Origin: JBDKFK01 sp039798745
GTDB lineage: Bacteria; Patescibacteriota; Microgenomatia; UBA1406; GWC2-37-13
Direction: 5' to 3'
Assembly: GCA_039798745.1 (NCBI GenBank)
Contig: JBDKFK010000006.1
Location: 1-64,000, forward strand
Length of the DNA: 64,000 nt
The translations under genes were made by a program, and so were the position numbers. Shown in pieces: positions 7,533-16,063 of this stretch; positions within the stretch are counted from its first letter, which is position 1, and every line of letters starts with the position of its first letter. A model generated the notes under the pieces. It made no database searches and was not told where the DNA came from. It was given only the letters and a program-made list of their open reading frames with translations.

Positions 7533-8171
7533 TTAATTTTTCGCCCCATATTCGGGGCAGAGGTCGCCAAGAGGGCAGTTTTCACAGGTATGAGGGCGCG
7601 CAACACACATATGACGTCCATGCAGTGTAAGCAGGTGGCCAAAGTCTATCCATTTGTCGCGTGGGACCAGCTTCATAAGGTCCTGTTCTATTTTTACCGG
7701 ATCCTTTTCCGTCGTGAGGCCAAGTTTATTGGAAAGTCTGATGCCGTGCGTGTCGATGACAATCCCTTCTGCTATGCCAAACGCGCTTCCCAGCACAACG
7801 TTCGCTGTTTTTCTTGCTACACCCGGCAAGTCGTCGAGTTCCAACATGGTCTGAGGAACTTTTCCACCGTGTTTTTCCATAATTATCTGCGCGCAAGCCT
7901 GAATATTCTTAGCTTTATTACCATGAAAGGTAACTTTCGTTATCAGCGCGTCTATATCCTGCACCGATGCGTCAGAGAAGGACTGTATGGTAGGAAATTT
8001 CTTAAAAAGCTCAGGAGTAACGGTATTGACAAGTTTATCAGTACACTGAGCGGCCATTATAGTAGCGACCAAAAGTTCGAAGGGTGTGGTGTAGTTGAGT
8101 TCTGTTTTGGGATGCGGATAGACTTTGTATAGTCTATGCATTATTTCGAGTGCTTTTTCCTGATTTGTCAT
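7533..8171 (-). CDS. nth: Endonuclease III (base-excision DNA glycosylase/AP lyase)
   Basis: 212 residues, the family's usual length. Helix-hairpin-helix LDDLPGVARKTANVVLG (about residues 112-128) carries the catalytic Lys, and VIDTHGIRLSNKLG follows with the catalytic Asp. The C-terminus ends in the 4Fe-4S loop C-x6-C-x2-C-x5-C. It removes oxidised pyrimidines from DNA and nicks the abasic site. Divergent from the gene at 8204 with a short shared promoter region. Confidence 0.95.
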   Translation of the reverse strand: MTNQEKALEIMHRLYKVYPHPKTELNYTTPFELLVATIMAAQCTDKLVNTVTPELFKKFPTIQSFSDASVQDIDALITKVTFHGNKAKNIQACAQIIMEKHGGKVPQTMLELDDLPGVARKTANVVLGSAFGIAEGIVIDTHGIRLSNKLGLTTEKDPVKIEQDLMKLVPRDKWIDFGHLLTLHGRHMCVARPHTCENCPLGDLCPEYGAKN

Positions 8172-8203
8172 ATGGTGGTGTAAGTATTATACAATACAAC
8201 TAT

Positions 8204-8611
8204 ATGAAACAATTATTTATCACAGGTACATTTAGAAATGACTGGAATAAAGCGTATAATTTGAGGCTCGCTGAAGCACTCGAGAAAAAAGGGCTGACAT
8301 TATTTCTTCCTCAACGTGACGCGGAACAACTAGGAAACCGTAAAGAAACATTTTTGCAGGATGTGAAAGGTGTTGATAACGCGCAGATATTGGTAGCTAT
8401 CGGGACCAAAACACAGACCGCTAACTGGGGCTTTGAAATCGGCTATGCGTACAAAAGCGGAAAGCCCGTAATTGTAATTACAGATAACGAGCACGCGGTA
8501 GAGCTTATGTGCGAAGGTGCCGCGGCAAAAGTGATTATTCCTGAGAATATTGATGAAATAGAGAAGTATATAGACGATCTAGTCACAGCAATACATAGCC
8601 TGTTGAAATAA
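8204..8611 (+). CDS. Nucleoside 2-deoxyribosyltransferase-like protein
   Basis: 135 residues. MKQLFITGTFRNDWN at the N-terminus and KGVDNAQILVAIGTKTQTANWGFEIGYAYKSGKPVIVI are the hallmarks of the nucleoside deoxyribosyltransferase / MazG-neighbour Rossmann-like family, which cleaves or exchanges N-glycosidic bonds of deoxynucleosides. The start at 8204 is preferred over earlier in-frame codons because a TACAAT box ends 8 nt before it. Cytoplasmic. Nucleoside salvage would suit a host-dependent organism, but the substrate is not shown by the sequence. Confidence 0.7.
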   Translation: MKQLFITGTFRNDWNKAYNLRLAEALEKKGLTLFLPQRDAEQLGNRKETFLQDVKGVDNAQILVAIGTKTQTANWGFEIGYAYKSGKPVIVITDNEHAVELMCEGAAAKVIIPENIDEIEKYIDDLVTAIHSLLK

Positions 8612-8615
8612 GAAT

Positions 8616-8786
8616 TTATCGTCCTGCTTGTTCAACATAACTTATTCGTTTTTCGCGATCGTCGTGGAGATCACCCACAAATTTTATAAGCTCAGCTGCA
8701 ACATCTTCAATGGTCTTGTGGATTGCATTAAATTCTGGTTTGAAAGCATCTTTCATTGCTTGTAAATCTTCTTTCGTAAGTGACAT
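8616..8786 (-). CDS. Small 56-aa hypothetical protein
   Basis: Begins MSLTKEDLQAMKDAFKPEFN and ends YVEQAGR. It is fully hydrophilic and predicted helical with heptad-like spacing, resembling the short coiled-coil proteins common in CPR genomes. It is convergent with the deoxyribosyltransferase-like gene (4-nt gap). I cannot name a family. Confidence 0.5.
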   Translation of the reverse strand: MSLTKEDLQAMKDAFKPEFNAIHKTIEDVAAELIKFVGDLHDDREKRISYVEQAGR

Positions 8787-8862
8787 TAATGACTATTTTA
8801 ATAATTTAGCTCAGTATGTGCAATGGAGTATAATCCTCATTTTTTGATATAGTTAATGTACC

Positions 8863-9456
8863 TTGAACATCAAACGTATATTACTCATATCAATCCTTGT
8901 TCCCACAATTAGTGTCGTTGGTTTTTTCGCAATTACAAATCTTCGTTACACATATACTGCCCGATCGGTCAATGAACTTGCGAAGTCTGAGTTCGACTCG
9001 ATTGATTTGCCCAATGAATTTTCCCAATTTCGTGAAGAAGAACAGAGTCCGGAGTGCAGTTATGACCACAAAGTAGGAAGTTTGCGGTGCAACGTAAGAT
9101 ATGCTAAATACTTTATTACAAACAATGAGCCTTGCACAGAGTATACGGCGGTAAAGCAATATTTATTAAACTCACACTGGGGGCTTAAGTATTCAGATAC
9201 AAATCCTGAAGAATGCAGCCGGATGAATGCACTTGGATATATGCCAGCCGAGCTCTTTAACAACAGCCTAAAAAACCCCGCGTATCCTTTAGAAATACTG
9301 GTGAAATTTTATAGTGAAAAAAACATGAAGGAGATCTGCGAAGATAACTTTCAGGCTAAATATAATGTAAACTTATGCAGGTTACGTGAGGCGCAATCAA
9401 AACAAACTTCTTCTATTTACACTGTATCTATACACAGTGATTTTGTTAACCAGTAA
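8863..9456 (+). CDS. Hypothetical membrane-anchored, cysteine-containing extracytoplasmic protein
   Basis: 197 residues: one N-terminal transmembrane helix (about residues 5-25) and an outside domain with at least seven Cys, suggesting disulfides. Translation must begin at a TTG, because a stop lies just upstream and no in-frame ATG occurs early. TTGATATAGT (8844-8853) stands 9 nt before it. Family not recognised. Confidence 0.6.
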   Translation: MNIKRILLISILVPTISVVGFFAITNLRYTYTARSVNELAKSEFDSIDLPNEFSQFREEEQSPECSYDHKVGSLRCNVRYAKYFITNNEPCTEYTAVKQYLLNSHWGLKYSDTNPEECSRMNALGYMPAELFNNSLKNPAYPLEILVKFYSEKNMKEICEDNFQAKYNVNLCRLREAQSKQTSSIYTVSIHSDFVNQ

Positions 9457-9461
9457 CTAAG

Positions 9462-9534
9462 TGAACTTGGTGGGACTCGAACCCACAACCAACTCCTTAA
9501 GAGGGAGCTGCTCTACCAATTGAGCTACAAGTCC
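9462..9534 (-). tRNA. tRNA-Lys(CUU)
   Basis: Complete cloverleaf: acceptor GGACTTG/CAAGTTC, D-arm GCTC/GAGC, anticodon stem GCTCC/GGAGT with loop CTCTTAA (anticodon CTT), T-loop TTCGAGT. The 3' CCA is not encoded. Confidence 0.95.
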
Positions 9535-9564
9535 TAATAGACGATAGACTATTGTCTACTCTAG

Positions 9565-9636
9565 TGCCTCTGGAGGGAATCGAACCCCCATTACTGGTTC
9601 CGAAGACCAGTGCTTTATCCATTAAGCTACAGAGGC
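9565..9636 (-). tRNA. tRNA-Arg(UCG)
   Basis: Cloverleaf with acceptor GCCTCTG/CAGAGGC, anticodon stem CTGGT/ACCAG and loop CTTCGGA (anticodon TCG), T-loop TTCGATT. CCA not encoded. Lies 30 nt upstream of tRNA-Lys on the same strand. Confidence 0.92.
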
Positions 9637-9696
9637 TTGCTCCCTACAGACCACATGCGATAGAAATTCTTTGGAATATATTATACTATACTTCTT

Positions 9697-10257
9697 ATGC
9701 TCTATACGATTGTTTATATAACAGTAATCCTTGGGGAATTGGTGTTTTCTATCTTCGCTTGTTTCTACATATTTTCGCTCATTTATTCGAGCCTTATGGG
9801 ATCGCCCTATGTGCCGACAAAAAACAAGGTGCTGAAGGATATTCTCGATAGGGCAAAGCTAAAAAAAGGAGACCTGTTTATAGATCTTGGCTGTGGTGAT
9901 GGGCGTATTGTACGCATGGCAGCGACTCACTACAATGTAGAGGCCATCGGTATAGACATAAACCCTTCGCTCATATGGTTATCGCGGCTTAAAACTAAAC
10001 TCAAAAAAATACGAAATACCACCTTTCATGTACAGAATATTTATAAATCAGATATAAGTAACGCCGATGTTGTATATCTGTTTTTACTACCAAAATTTCT
10101 GGTAAACTTACAGAACAAATTGTTGAAAGAAACCAAAAAAGGCGCTCTTATAATTTCTCACGGGTTCAGGATTGATGGTTGGGACCAGTATCTTGTCGAT
10201 ACCATTGTTGCAAAACCCTTTCCCACTTACTACTACCGGTTGAAGCCAAAAGGTTGA
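9697..10257 (+). CDS. Membrane-anchored class I SAM-dependent methyltransferase
   Basis: 186 residues: one N-terminal transmembrane helix (about residues 4-30), then a Rossmann methyltransferase domain. Motif I is FIDLGCGDGRIVRMA near residue 63, followed by an acidic residue at the end of strand 2 (AIGIDINPS) and DVVYLFLLPKFL as the motif IV region. It transfers a methyl group from SAM; the acceptor is unknown, and the anchor suggests a membrane-linked substrate. TATACT lies 9 nt before the ATG. Confidence 0.8.
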   Translation: MLYTIVYITVILGELVFSIFACFYIFSLIYSSLMGSPYVPTKNKVLKDILDRAKLKKGDLFIDLGCGDGRIVRMAATHYNVEAIGIDINPSLIWLSRLKTKLKKIRNTTFHVQNIYKSDISNADVVYLFLLPKFLVNLQNKLLKETKKGALIISHGFRIDGWDQYLVDTIVAKPFPTYYYRLKPKG

Positions 10258-10288
10258 CTTTACACACCTAACATTTTATAGTGTATAT

Positions 10289-10879
10289 ATGAGGAAGATT
10301 GTTATCTTTGTCTCTTTTTTCGCCCTCGTAGGCATGAACTTCTGGGTAGCGGTAAAACTCATCCATAAGTCGCAGAAGATTGCCTACACAGAACACATTC
10401 TTGAAGAGATTTCCCAGCCTGCCGAAGACAAGCAGAAATACACGCTTACATCGGCGCCCCTTGTTATGGGCGCGTATGAAGCACAGGTTAACGTAGCCGA
10501 CGGACGTGCTGCAAACCTCAAAAGTTTCTTCCGCAAACACAACTCTCCATTGTATGACAAAGCCGAATTTATTGTCGAAATATCCGACCGGTACAAACTC
10601 GATTACCGCTTACTTCCCGCTATAGCAATGCAGGAATCCGGCGTATGCCGTGTAATACCAAACGACTCATATAACTGCTGGGGTTGGGGAATATATGGCA
10701 GCACCGTTACCCGGTTTACTTCATATGAAGAAGCAATCGAAACAGTGGCAAAAGGCCTAAAGAAAAACTACATAGATCACGGACTAGTTACGGCAAGCGC
10801 CATAATGGCCAAATACACCCCTTCATCAAACGGCAGTTGGGCGCATGGAGTAAATACCTTCCTCGAAGCGCTGGAGTAA
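10289..10879 (+). CDS. Membrane-anchored lysozyme-like (glucosaminidase/transglycosylase fold) protein
   Basis: 196 residues. An N-terminal transmembrane anchor (about 3-22) precedes a lysozyme-like domain: LDYRLLPAIAMQESGVC, with a Glu at the usual catalytic position, then YNCWGWGIYGSTVTRFTSYEEAIETVAKGLKKNY. The protein should act on peptidoglycan outside the membrane. It is a paralogue of 13510-14079, which shares YLLPSIAGLEST, NPFGWGRG and VGQGLRENYI at matching places. TATAGT lies 6 nt before the ATG. Confidence 0.7.
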   Translation: MRKIVIFVSFFALVGMNFWVAVKLIHKSQKIAYTEHILEEISQPAEDKQKYTLTSAPLVMGAYEAQVNVADGRAANLKSFFRKHNSPLYDKAEFIVEISDRYKLDYRLLPAIAMQESGVCRVIPNDSYNCWGWGIYGSTVTRFTSYEEAIETVAKGLKKNYIDHGLVTASAIMAKYTPSSNGSWAHGVNTFLEALE

Positions 10880-10885
10880 CAATGT

Positions 10886-11140
10886 TTATGCTGCCAGAAG
10901 CGCGACTGGCCAGAATACCTGCATAAAAAGAACAGCCCTGCCGAGGAGACCTACGTTATTTCGTCGCAATACAAATATAGACACGATGATACTAAGTAAC
11001 TCTACAGGAAACGCCACATAATCGCAGTATGGACTACACCACATATCGTGAGTTACAAATGAGTCGGAGAGAACAGTGTGAATGCCGTATATCTGCATAA
11101 TATCACGGACAGTATGCACGACAGAAAAAACAAAAAGCAA
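10886..11140 (-). CDS. Hypothetical small integral membrane protein
   Basis: About 84 residues with three hydrophobic segments. No in-frame ATG begins the reading frame; TTG at 11140 is the only reasonable start, and the first helix seems to extend upstream of it to a stop. That makes the start, and to some degree the gene, uncertain. TATAAT is present about 35 nt upstream. Convergent with the lysozyme-like gene. Confidence 0.4.
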   Translation of the reverse strand: MLFVFSVVHTVRDIMQIYGIHTVLSDSFVTHDMWCSPYCDYVAFPVELLSIIVSIFVLRRNNVGLLGRAVLFMQVFWPVALLAA

Positions 11141-11273
11141 CCAAAAAAGAATACGCGCGGATTTACTATATAGTACATATTATTATAACAGACTGTGTCG
11201 ATTTATAGCATTATGACAGTATCATTATATTTCAATACATGCATGCAACAAAAATATTTGGTAGACTGAATAC

Positions 11274-12014
11274 ATGGAAAAATCTGCTCATAATCCTCCT
11301 GTACAAACGACACATCATAACCATCTCCCCGTAATAACCGGTGCGGTATTATTTGTACTTGTTGTCGGGGGAGGGCTTTATTATATTAGTACACAAAACA
11401 AGGCGAGTATATATACACTCAAGGAGATAATCTCATCTGCTCCTGCAAAACCTCACGATACCAATACTGGTTTGCCACCACCTGTGGTTCCCAGCGACTG
11501 GAAAACATATCGTAATCAGGAATTCTCATACTCTGTTATATATCCCGATACCATGGACATAGCCAATAACGGTATGAACAGCATTACAATGAACAGGAAA
11601 ACCGAAAACCCTGACGCGGTAACAACAAGCAGCATATTTATTAGTGTTATTCCTCACGGCTTTGTAAGCGAAGGCGGACAGATATATAACTACAATACCA
11701 AAGAGACCACTACACTCCTGAATATGAAAGTGGGGGAGACAAAGTCGCTACGTGAAGATGCTGCTTCAACGGAAATAATGAAAGCCTTTAGTTATACCCG
11801 GCTCACCAACAGAACAATAAGCGGCGTTTCCGCTAACGCATATGTAAACAATAGTCCGTGGGAGTTTCCAAAAGGTATGAAGGAGTACCGGTATTATGTA
11901 GAACAGAATAACCATACATATATGATCGGCGCCTATGTTGCGGCTGATAACAAGAAAGGCGCAATCGTGGAACAGGAGTTTCTGCAGATAGTATCTTCGT
12001 TTCGCTTTCTATGA
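11274..12014 (+). CDS. Membrane-anchored PsbP-like extracytoplasmic protein
   Basis: 246 residues. A short cytoplasmic tail and one transmembrane helix (about 20-40) are followed by a Pro/Thr-rich spacer and an alpha/beta domain starting WKTYRNQEFSYSVIYPDTM near residue 78. That opening is typical of the PsbP-like domains often found in CPR surface proteins. It ends VEQEFLQIVSSFRFL. Function unknown. TAGACT lies 6 nt before the ATG, so the mRNA is probably leaderless. Convergent with the gene at 12024. Confidence 0.6.
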   Translation: MEKSAHNPPVQTTHHNHLPVITGAVLFVLVVGGGLYYISTQNKASIYTLKEIISSAPAKPHDTNTGLPPPVVPSDWKTYRNQEFSYSVIYPDTMDIANNGMNSITMNRKTENPDAVTTSSIFISVIPHGFVSEGGQIYNYNTKETTTLLNMKVGETKSLREDAASTEIMKAFSYTRLTNRTISGVSANAYVNNSPWEFPKGMKEYRYYVEQNNHTYMIGAYVAADNKKGAIVEQEFLQIVSSFRFL

Positions 12015-12023
12015 TAAGCAGTA

Positions 12024-12596
12024 TTACGGCTGAGGACTATTTACGAGGGGTTCCATATTTGCCTTCTGAGAACCAAATCCACGTCGATTTTTCTTGTTTA
12101 CGAGAGCTCGCAACCAGTTATGTGACTCGCTCACCTTTACGCGCATTGCTCTAAGCATGGAGATCATTATCTCCATAAAACGAACATGGTAAATAGTAGC
12201 TTCTTCTGGGGTAGATTCAAAGGTAAGTTTTTCGATATCTTTTATGTCCTGCTGCACCATTGACTCCATCTGCTTCATGAGTTTGATTTCCTGCTGAATC
12301 TCTTTTTTAAGATTCTGGATCTCTCGGCTTTCCTCTTCTTTTTTAATATTAAATACATTGAATTTTTCTATTCTGCGGGGACCTTGATGTTCAACCTGGT
12401 TGTTACGGGGACGTTCGGGAGTATTGGGTTTGCGCTCTGGCATATTGCCCATAAGCTGATCAAACATGCCCAAACCTATATCTCGTATGCTTGATGCTGT
12501 ATCTTTGGCAACTGAAGAACCGAGATCGCCAAACGCCTCCAGCGAATTTTTGTATTTAAAGGAAGGTTTTTGTGCTGAATTGCCGCTATCAGACAT
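12024..12596 (-). CDS. Coiled-coil protein, probably DUF5660-like
   Basis: 190 residues. The N-terminal third is disordered (Pro/Arg/Asn-rich), then a long Lys/Glu/Gln helix (EEESREIQNLKKEIQQEI onward) and a helical C-terminal part ending SHNWLRALVNKKNRRGFGSQ. I associate this arrangement with DUF5660, a family seen mainly in Microgenomates; that match is from memory. No signal or membrane segment, so cytoplasmic. Confidence 0.55.
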   Translation of the reverse strand: MSDSGNSAQKPSFKYKNSLEAFGDLGSSVAKDTASSIRDIGLGMFDQLMGNMPERKPNTPERPRNNQVEHQGPRRIEKFNVFNIKKEEESREIQNLKKEIQQEIKLMKQMESMVQQDIKDIEKLTFESTPEEATIYHVRFMEIMISMLRAMRVKVSESHNWLRALVNKKNRRGFGSQKANMEPLVNSPQP

Positions 12597-12639
12597 GATG
12601 CTAGTTTACTATAGGTAATAGTGTAAGTCAAGATACGAC

Positions 12640-13506
12640 TTACAGATTTGTCAGGAAATCCAGTGTTTTCTGCTTACGCAGGATGGATGCGTAGAAATAC
12701 GCATTCTGCTCAGCAGCCTGGCGGTCCTTGACTTCCTGGATCGAACCAAATAGCTTGTCCAGATCTTCTTTTTCTACGTTTATTTTCTCTTTTTCGGCAA
12801 CTTCCATGAGAATGAACTCTATTTTGTATGTGTCTTCGATTTCTTTGGCTATCTGAGCACGCATATCATCTATAGTAAGGTTCTTTGACTTGAGGTATGC
12901 GTCAACAGTAAGACCCAGTCTCTGTATATCATCAAGAAGCCTGGTGAGACGGGTTTCGAGCTCATCTTCGATAATAATATCGGATATTTCACATTTAGTG
13001 TTTTTGATAAGGGCTTCAAGCACCGCATTAAGCTGTTTATGGCCTTTTTCTTCTTCCTTGGGCTTTTCCTCACCTTCTTTGCCGGGAACCCATATATCGG
13101 GCGTTTTAGCGGCATTCTTGGCATCTTTAATATAGGTCTTGTAGTCACCCAGGTCTACCTCAGGTTTTTCGGCTAGCTTTATCTTTACTTCCCAGTCTTC
13201 GTTTTCTTTGGCACTGACGAGGTCAACTTTTGGGGATACAATAGGCTTAAGGCCTTCTTTTTTTACAATTTCTTCGTAGATACGTGGCAGCATGGTCTTA
13301 ACCAGCTGATTGTAGATGTCTTCCTTCTTGAGATGCTTCTCGGCGAGAGATTTTGGCACTTTACCTTTGCGGTAACCTTCGATGGCCAGTTCTGTGTGAA
13401 GATGGTCAAATGCGAGAGCGTAATCCTTTTGTACTTCCTCCCAAGGAATGGATACGGTGATCTCGTGGGTATTTTTGGGCAGTTTTTCGAGTTTGTGCGT
13501 GATCAT
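12640..13506 (-). CDS. tig: Trigger factor, short form without PPIase domain
   Basis: 288 residues against about 430 in most bacteria. The N-terminal ribosome-binding domain is clear, including GYRKGKVP (the GFRxGxxP ribosome-docking signature) near residue 44 and the AEKPEVDLGDYKTYI end near 125. A charged linker (GKEGEEKPKEEEKG) then replaces the FKBP-type PPIase domain, and the C-terminal chaperone arms follow (LEALIKNTKCEISDIIIEDEL onward). It should still bind ribosomes and shield nascent chains. Its stop is 44 nt from the DUF5660-like gene start. Confidence 0.85.
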   Translation of the reverse strand: MITHKLEKLPKNTHEITVSIPWEEVQKDYALAFDHLHTELAIEGYRKGKVPKSLAEKHLKKEDIYNQLVKTMLPRIYEEIVKKEGLKPIVSPKVDLVSAKENEDWEVKIKLAEKPEVDLGDYKTYIKDAKNAAKTPDIWVPGKEGEEKPKEEEKGHKQLNAVLEALIKNTKCEISDIIIEDELETRLTRLLDDIQRLGLTVDAYLKSKNLTIDDMRAQIAKEIEDTYKIEFILMEVAEKEKINVEKEDLDKLFGSIQEVKDRQAAEQNAYFYASILRKQKTLDFLTNL

Positions 13507-13509
13507 GAA

Positions 13510-14079
13510 TTATAATTTTACACTATCAGCCGAAAAAAACAATTGGTTTTTGGCTTCTTCAGCTTCAAACATAGATCTTATGGTACGCACGCGGCCAGCC
13601 CAGGTATTGCCTTCACAGTAAATTGAGCCTATTTCTGCAATAGTTGTAGCACCTTTGTTAATATAGTTTTCACGCAGACCCTGACCTACTGTATCTATAG
13701 ATTCATTCCAGTCTTTGAAGGTAATAAGACCACGGCCCCAACCGAAGGGGTTGTTCGAACCAGGCCATGTAAACTGGCCAAAGGTAGATTCAAGCCCGGC
13801 TATAGAGGGCAGGAGATAACAATCAAGATCATACTTAATACAGGCATCCATAAAGGCATCGACTGAGCCTACCATAGGTGAGTTGTAGGACTCAAGTACC
13901 TTTTTGATGGCTGCCTTTTTACGGTGATAGCCTGCGTCTTGCAATTGAGCCGCGGCTGTGGATACAATGGGTGAAGAAACAAGGACAGCTGAATGGTCGC
14001 CCTCGTATGCGTGCGCCGGAGGGTTGGCCAGGACTAGGAAGGTTATTAGTACGAGAAAAGCAAAAATGGTTTTTCTCAT
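13510..14079 (-). CDS. Secreted lysozyme-like (glucosaminidase/transglycosylase fold) protein
   Basis: 189 residues with a signal peptide (about 1-24, ending PPAHA). The lysozyme-like domain carries YLLPSIAGLESTFGQF (putative catalytic Glu), NPFGWGRGLITFKDWNESIDTVGQGLRENYI and a C-terminal NTWAGRV. It is a paralogue of the anchored protein at 10289-10879 but is freely secreted. A hairpin with a seven-T run directly abuts the ATG (14080-14126), leaving no room for a ribosome-binding site. Confidence 0.7.
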   Translation of the reverse strand: MRKTIFAFLVLITFLVLANPPAHAYEGDHSAVLVSSPIVSTAAAQLQDAGYHRKKAAIKKVLESYNSPMVGSVDAFMDACIKYDLDCYLLPSIAGLESTFGQFTWPGSNNPFGWGRGLITFKDWNESIDTVGQGLRENYINKGATTIAEIGSIYCEGNTWAGRVRTIRSMFEAEEAKNQLFFSADSVKL

Positions 14080-14126
14080 AAAAAAATGCTAGAGCTTTTC
14101 TCAATCGCTGAGAACAACCCTAGCAT
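14080..14126 (-). promoter_or_regulatory. Terminator-like hairpin immediately before a secreted lysozyme-like gene
   Basis: Minus strand: ATGCTAG pairs with CTAGCAT, inside it TTCTCA pairs with TGAGAA around a 5-nt loop, and seven T residues follow directly before the ATG. This has the form of an intrinsic terminator or attenuator placed in the 5' leader. It may instead end an unseen small upstream transcript. Confidence 0.6.
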
Positions 14127-14324
14127 CCAATACGAAGTATAGCAGATAATTATAGGTTTGTCAAGCAAAAGGCCTGTTATGTATTATATATATACATTAT
14201 ATAGAGTATATACATATTCCAGTGAATTTTGAGGCTCTTTTGGCTATAATACCTATATTGTTCACATAATTTATTGTAATTTCATATAGGATAGTTTTTA
14301 ACCTTATCCAGATACATAGCCGTT

Positions 14325-15608
14325 ATGCAGAAAACATTTTACAGTCATAGTTTTGGATGCCGGGTAAATCAGGCAGAAAAAGAGGCGCTAGACAAACAAT
14401 TAAGCAGCCTGGGCTACCGTTTTGACCCCCAGAACCCTGATATTTATATAATCAATTCGTGCGCCGTTACGCACAAAGCCGAGCGTGAGGCTCGACAACT
14501 GGTATACCAGATCCGCCGCAGCTATCCGGATATAAAGATAGTGGTTACAGGCTGTGCCGCCACTAACTGGCTCAAGCGGGGAGTAGACGTGCCAGAGATT
14601 GATTACCTGGTAGATAATCAGAACAAAGAATATATAGCCGAACTTATAACCAAGCAGGTTGATACCCAGGAGCCTCAACAACACACATCTCAGCCTGTCG
14701 TTGTGCCCGACAAATATACCAAGTCAGGGAGAATAATAATAAAGATTCAGGACGGCTGTAACCGTTTCTGCAGTTTTTGCATAGTGCCTTATCTTCGAGG
14801 CCTACCCAAATCACGCTCAACCGAGGCCATAATACAGCACATAAACGAAGCTGACCCATCTACCAAAGAGGTCATCCTCACAGCCATAAATACGGAAGCC
14901 TTTGGCTACGATTCCAAAGAATCGTTTGTAAATCTGCTCACACAGGTAGTCGAGCAAACCACCGTGCCACGCATAAGCTTTGGCTCGATACACCCATGGA
15001 GCTTCCGCGACGAATTCTTTGAAGCATACGCCAAACTTATACCTGCCCGGAGACTAGTAAACTTCTTCCATATACCGCTCCAATCCGGCTGCAACAAAAT
15101 CTTAACTCTTATGAAGCGCGGATATACCCGCGAGGAGTTCTTACAAAAACTCGACCGCCTGAATGCGATGGAACCGTTTACATTTATAGGCACGGACATA
15201 ATCGTAGGCTACCTTGAAGAAACTGACAAAGATTTTGAGGATACCTATGATTTCCTTTCCCGAGCACCCATAAGCAAATTCCATATATTCCGCTTCTCCA
15301 AACGCCAGCATACGGCAGCATTCCACATGGCCAAACGGCTTATGGAACCAACTCCAGACGCTAAACTAAAACGAGCCAAGGCTCTTGCCGAGCTGAACAA
15401 GCGCAAATATAATACCTTTCTTGAGTCTCATGTGGGTAACCGCTTCAGCGCGCTTATACTAGAAAAAGGAGAGGATGGCTATCAACACGCGCTTCTAAGC
15501 AATCAGATGGCGGCGATAATAAAGGTAGGAGGGGATAAAGTGGGGGAGATAGTTGATGTGTCTGTAGAGGAATATAAAGAGGGAAAGCTCGTAGGGAGTG
15601 TCGCCTAA
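14325..15608 (+). CDS. mtaB: MtaB-type tRNA methylthiotransferase (radical SAM)
   Basis: 427 residues. N-terminal UPF0004 domain with HSFGCRVNQAEKEAL, a Cys in INSCAVTHKAE and TGCAATN; the radical-SAM domain follows with IKIQDGCNRFCSFCIVPYLRG (CxxxCxxC binding the 4Fe-4S cluster near residue 146). The C-terminal part is TRAM-like. The GCRVNQ motif and spacing favour MtaB, which makes ms2t6A37 in tRNA, over MiaB (which has GCQMN). TATAAT is found near 14248, giving a leader of about 70 nt. Convergent 4-nt overlap with the Nudix gene. Confidence 0.85.
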   Translation: MQKTFYSHSFGCRVNQAEKEALDKQLSSLGYRFDPQNPDIYIINSCAVTHKAEREARQLVYQIRRSYPDIKIVVTGCAATNWLKRGVDVPEIDYLVDNQNKEYIAELITKQVDTQEPQQHTSQPVVVPDKYTKSGRIIIKIQDGCNRFCSFCIVPYLRGLPKSRSTEAIIQHINEADPSTKEVILTAINTEAFGYDSKESFVNLLTQVVEQTTVPRISFGSIHPWSFRDEFFEAYAKLIPARRLVNFFHIPLQSGCNKILTLMKRGYTREEFLQKLDRLNAMEPFTFIGTDIIVGYLEETDKDFEDTYDFLSRAPISKFHIFRFSKRQHTAAFHMAKRLMEPTPDAKLKRAKALAELNKRKYNTFLESHVGNRFSALILEKGEDGYQHALLSNQMAAIIKVGGDKVGEIVDVSVEEYKEGKLVGSVA

Positions 15609-16039
15609 AATTTTCCTACCTCGACTAACTGCCCATTCATATACTTTAATAATTTCCCGTCTAGTACTTTTGGTAACCAGGTCTCAACACCGGGAAACAT
15701 CTGTGAATAGGGGATCTGGTCAGGTGCAAACCACTTAAGCTCTTTTAATGAAGGCTCTTTTATTTTTATCTCTCCTGTCCATGCTGTCGCTATGAAAACA
15801 TTAAGGTGTATCTCACCATAATCTTCGACTACTTTTGTTAAACTATTTTTATCAAGAATAATATAAGTTTCCTCAGAGACTTCTCTTACAACACCCTCTT
15901 CAACCGATTCACCAATTTCCGCCCAACCGCCGATACCGTTCCATATGCGTTTGTCGGGACCATATTCAATAAGAGCAAGAAGAATTTTATCCTGAGTTTT
16001 GATGAAGCAAACAGTTGCGCGTCGGATGGTAGTGGTCAT
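15605..16039 (-). CDS. Nudix hydrolase
   Basis: 144 residues with an intact Nudix box, GGWAEIGESVEEGVVREVSEET, near residues 41-62. MutT/8-oxo-dGTPase-like in length, but the substrate cannot be read from the sequence. TATACT lies 6 nt before the ATG and, being palindromic (AGTATACT), is shared with the divergent gene at 16064. Confidence 0.85.
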   Translation of the reverse strand: MTTTIRRATVCFIKTQDKILLALIEYGPDKRIWNGIGGWAEIGESVEEGVVREVSEETYIILDKNSLTKVVEDYGEIHLNVFIATAWTGEIKIKEPSLKELKWFAPDQIPYSQMFPGVETWLPKVLDGKLLKYMNGQLVEVGKF

Positions 16040-16063
16040 AGATGAAGTATACTATTTGTTTAT

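Noticed and set aside
14080..14250. A c-di-AMP (ydaO) riboswitch before the cell-wall hydrolase gene
   Set aside because: Only a terminator-like hairpin is clear; I cannot trace the conserved ydaO core upstream.
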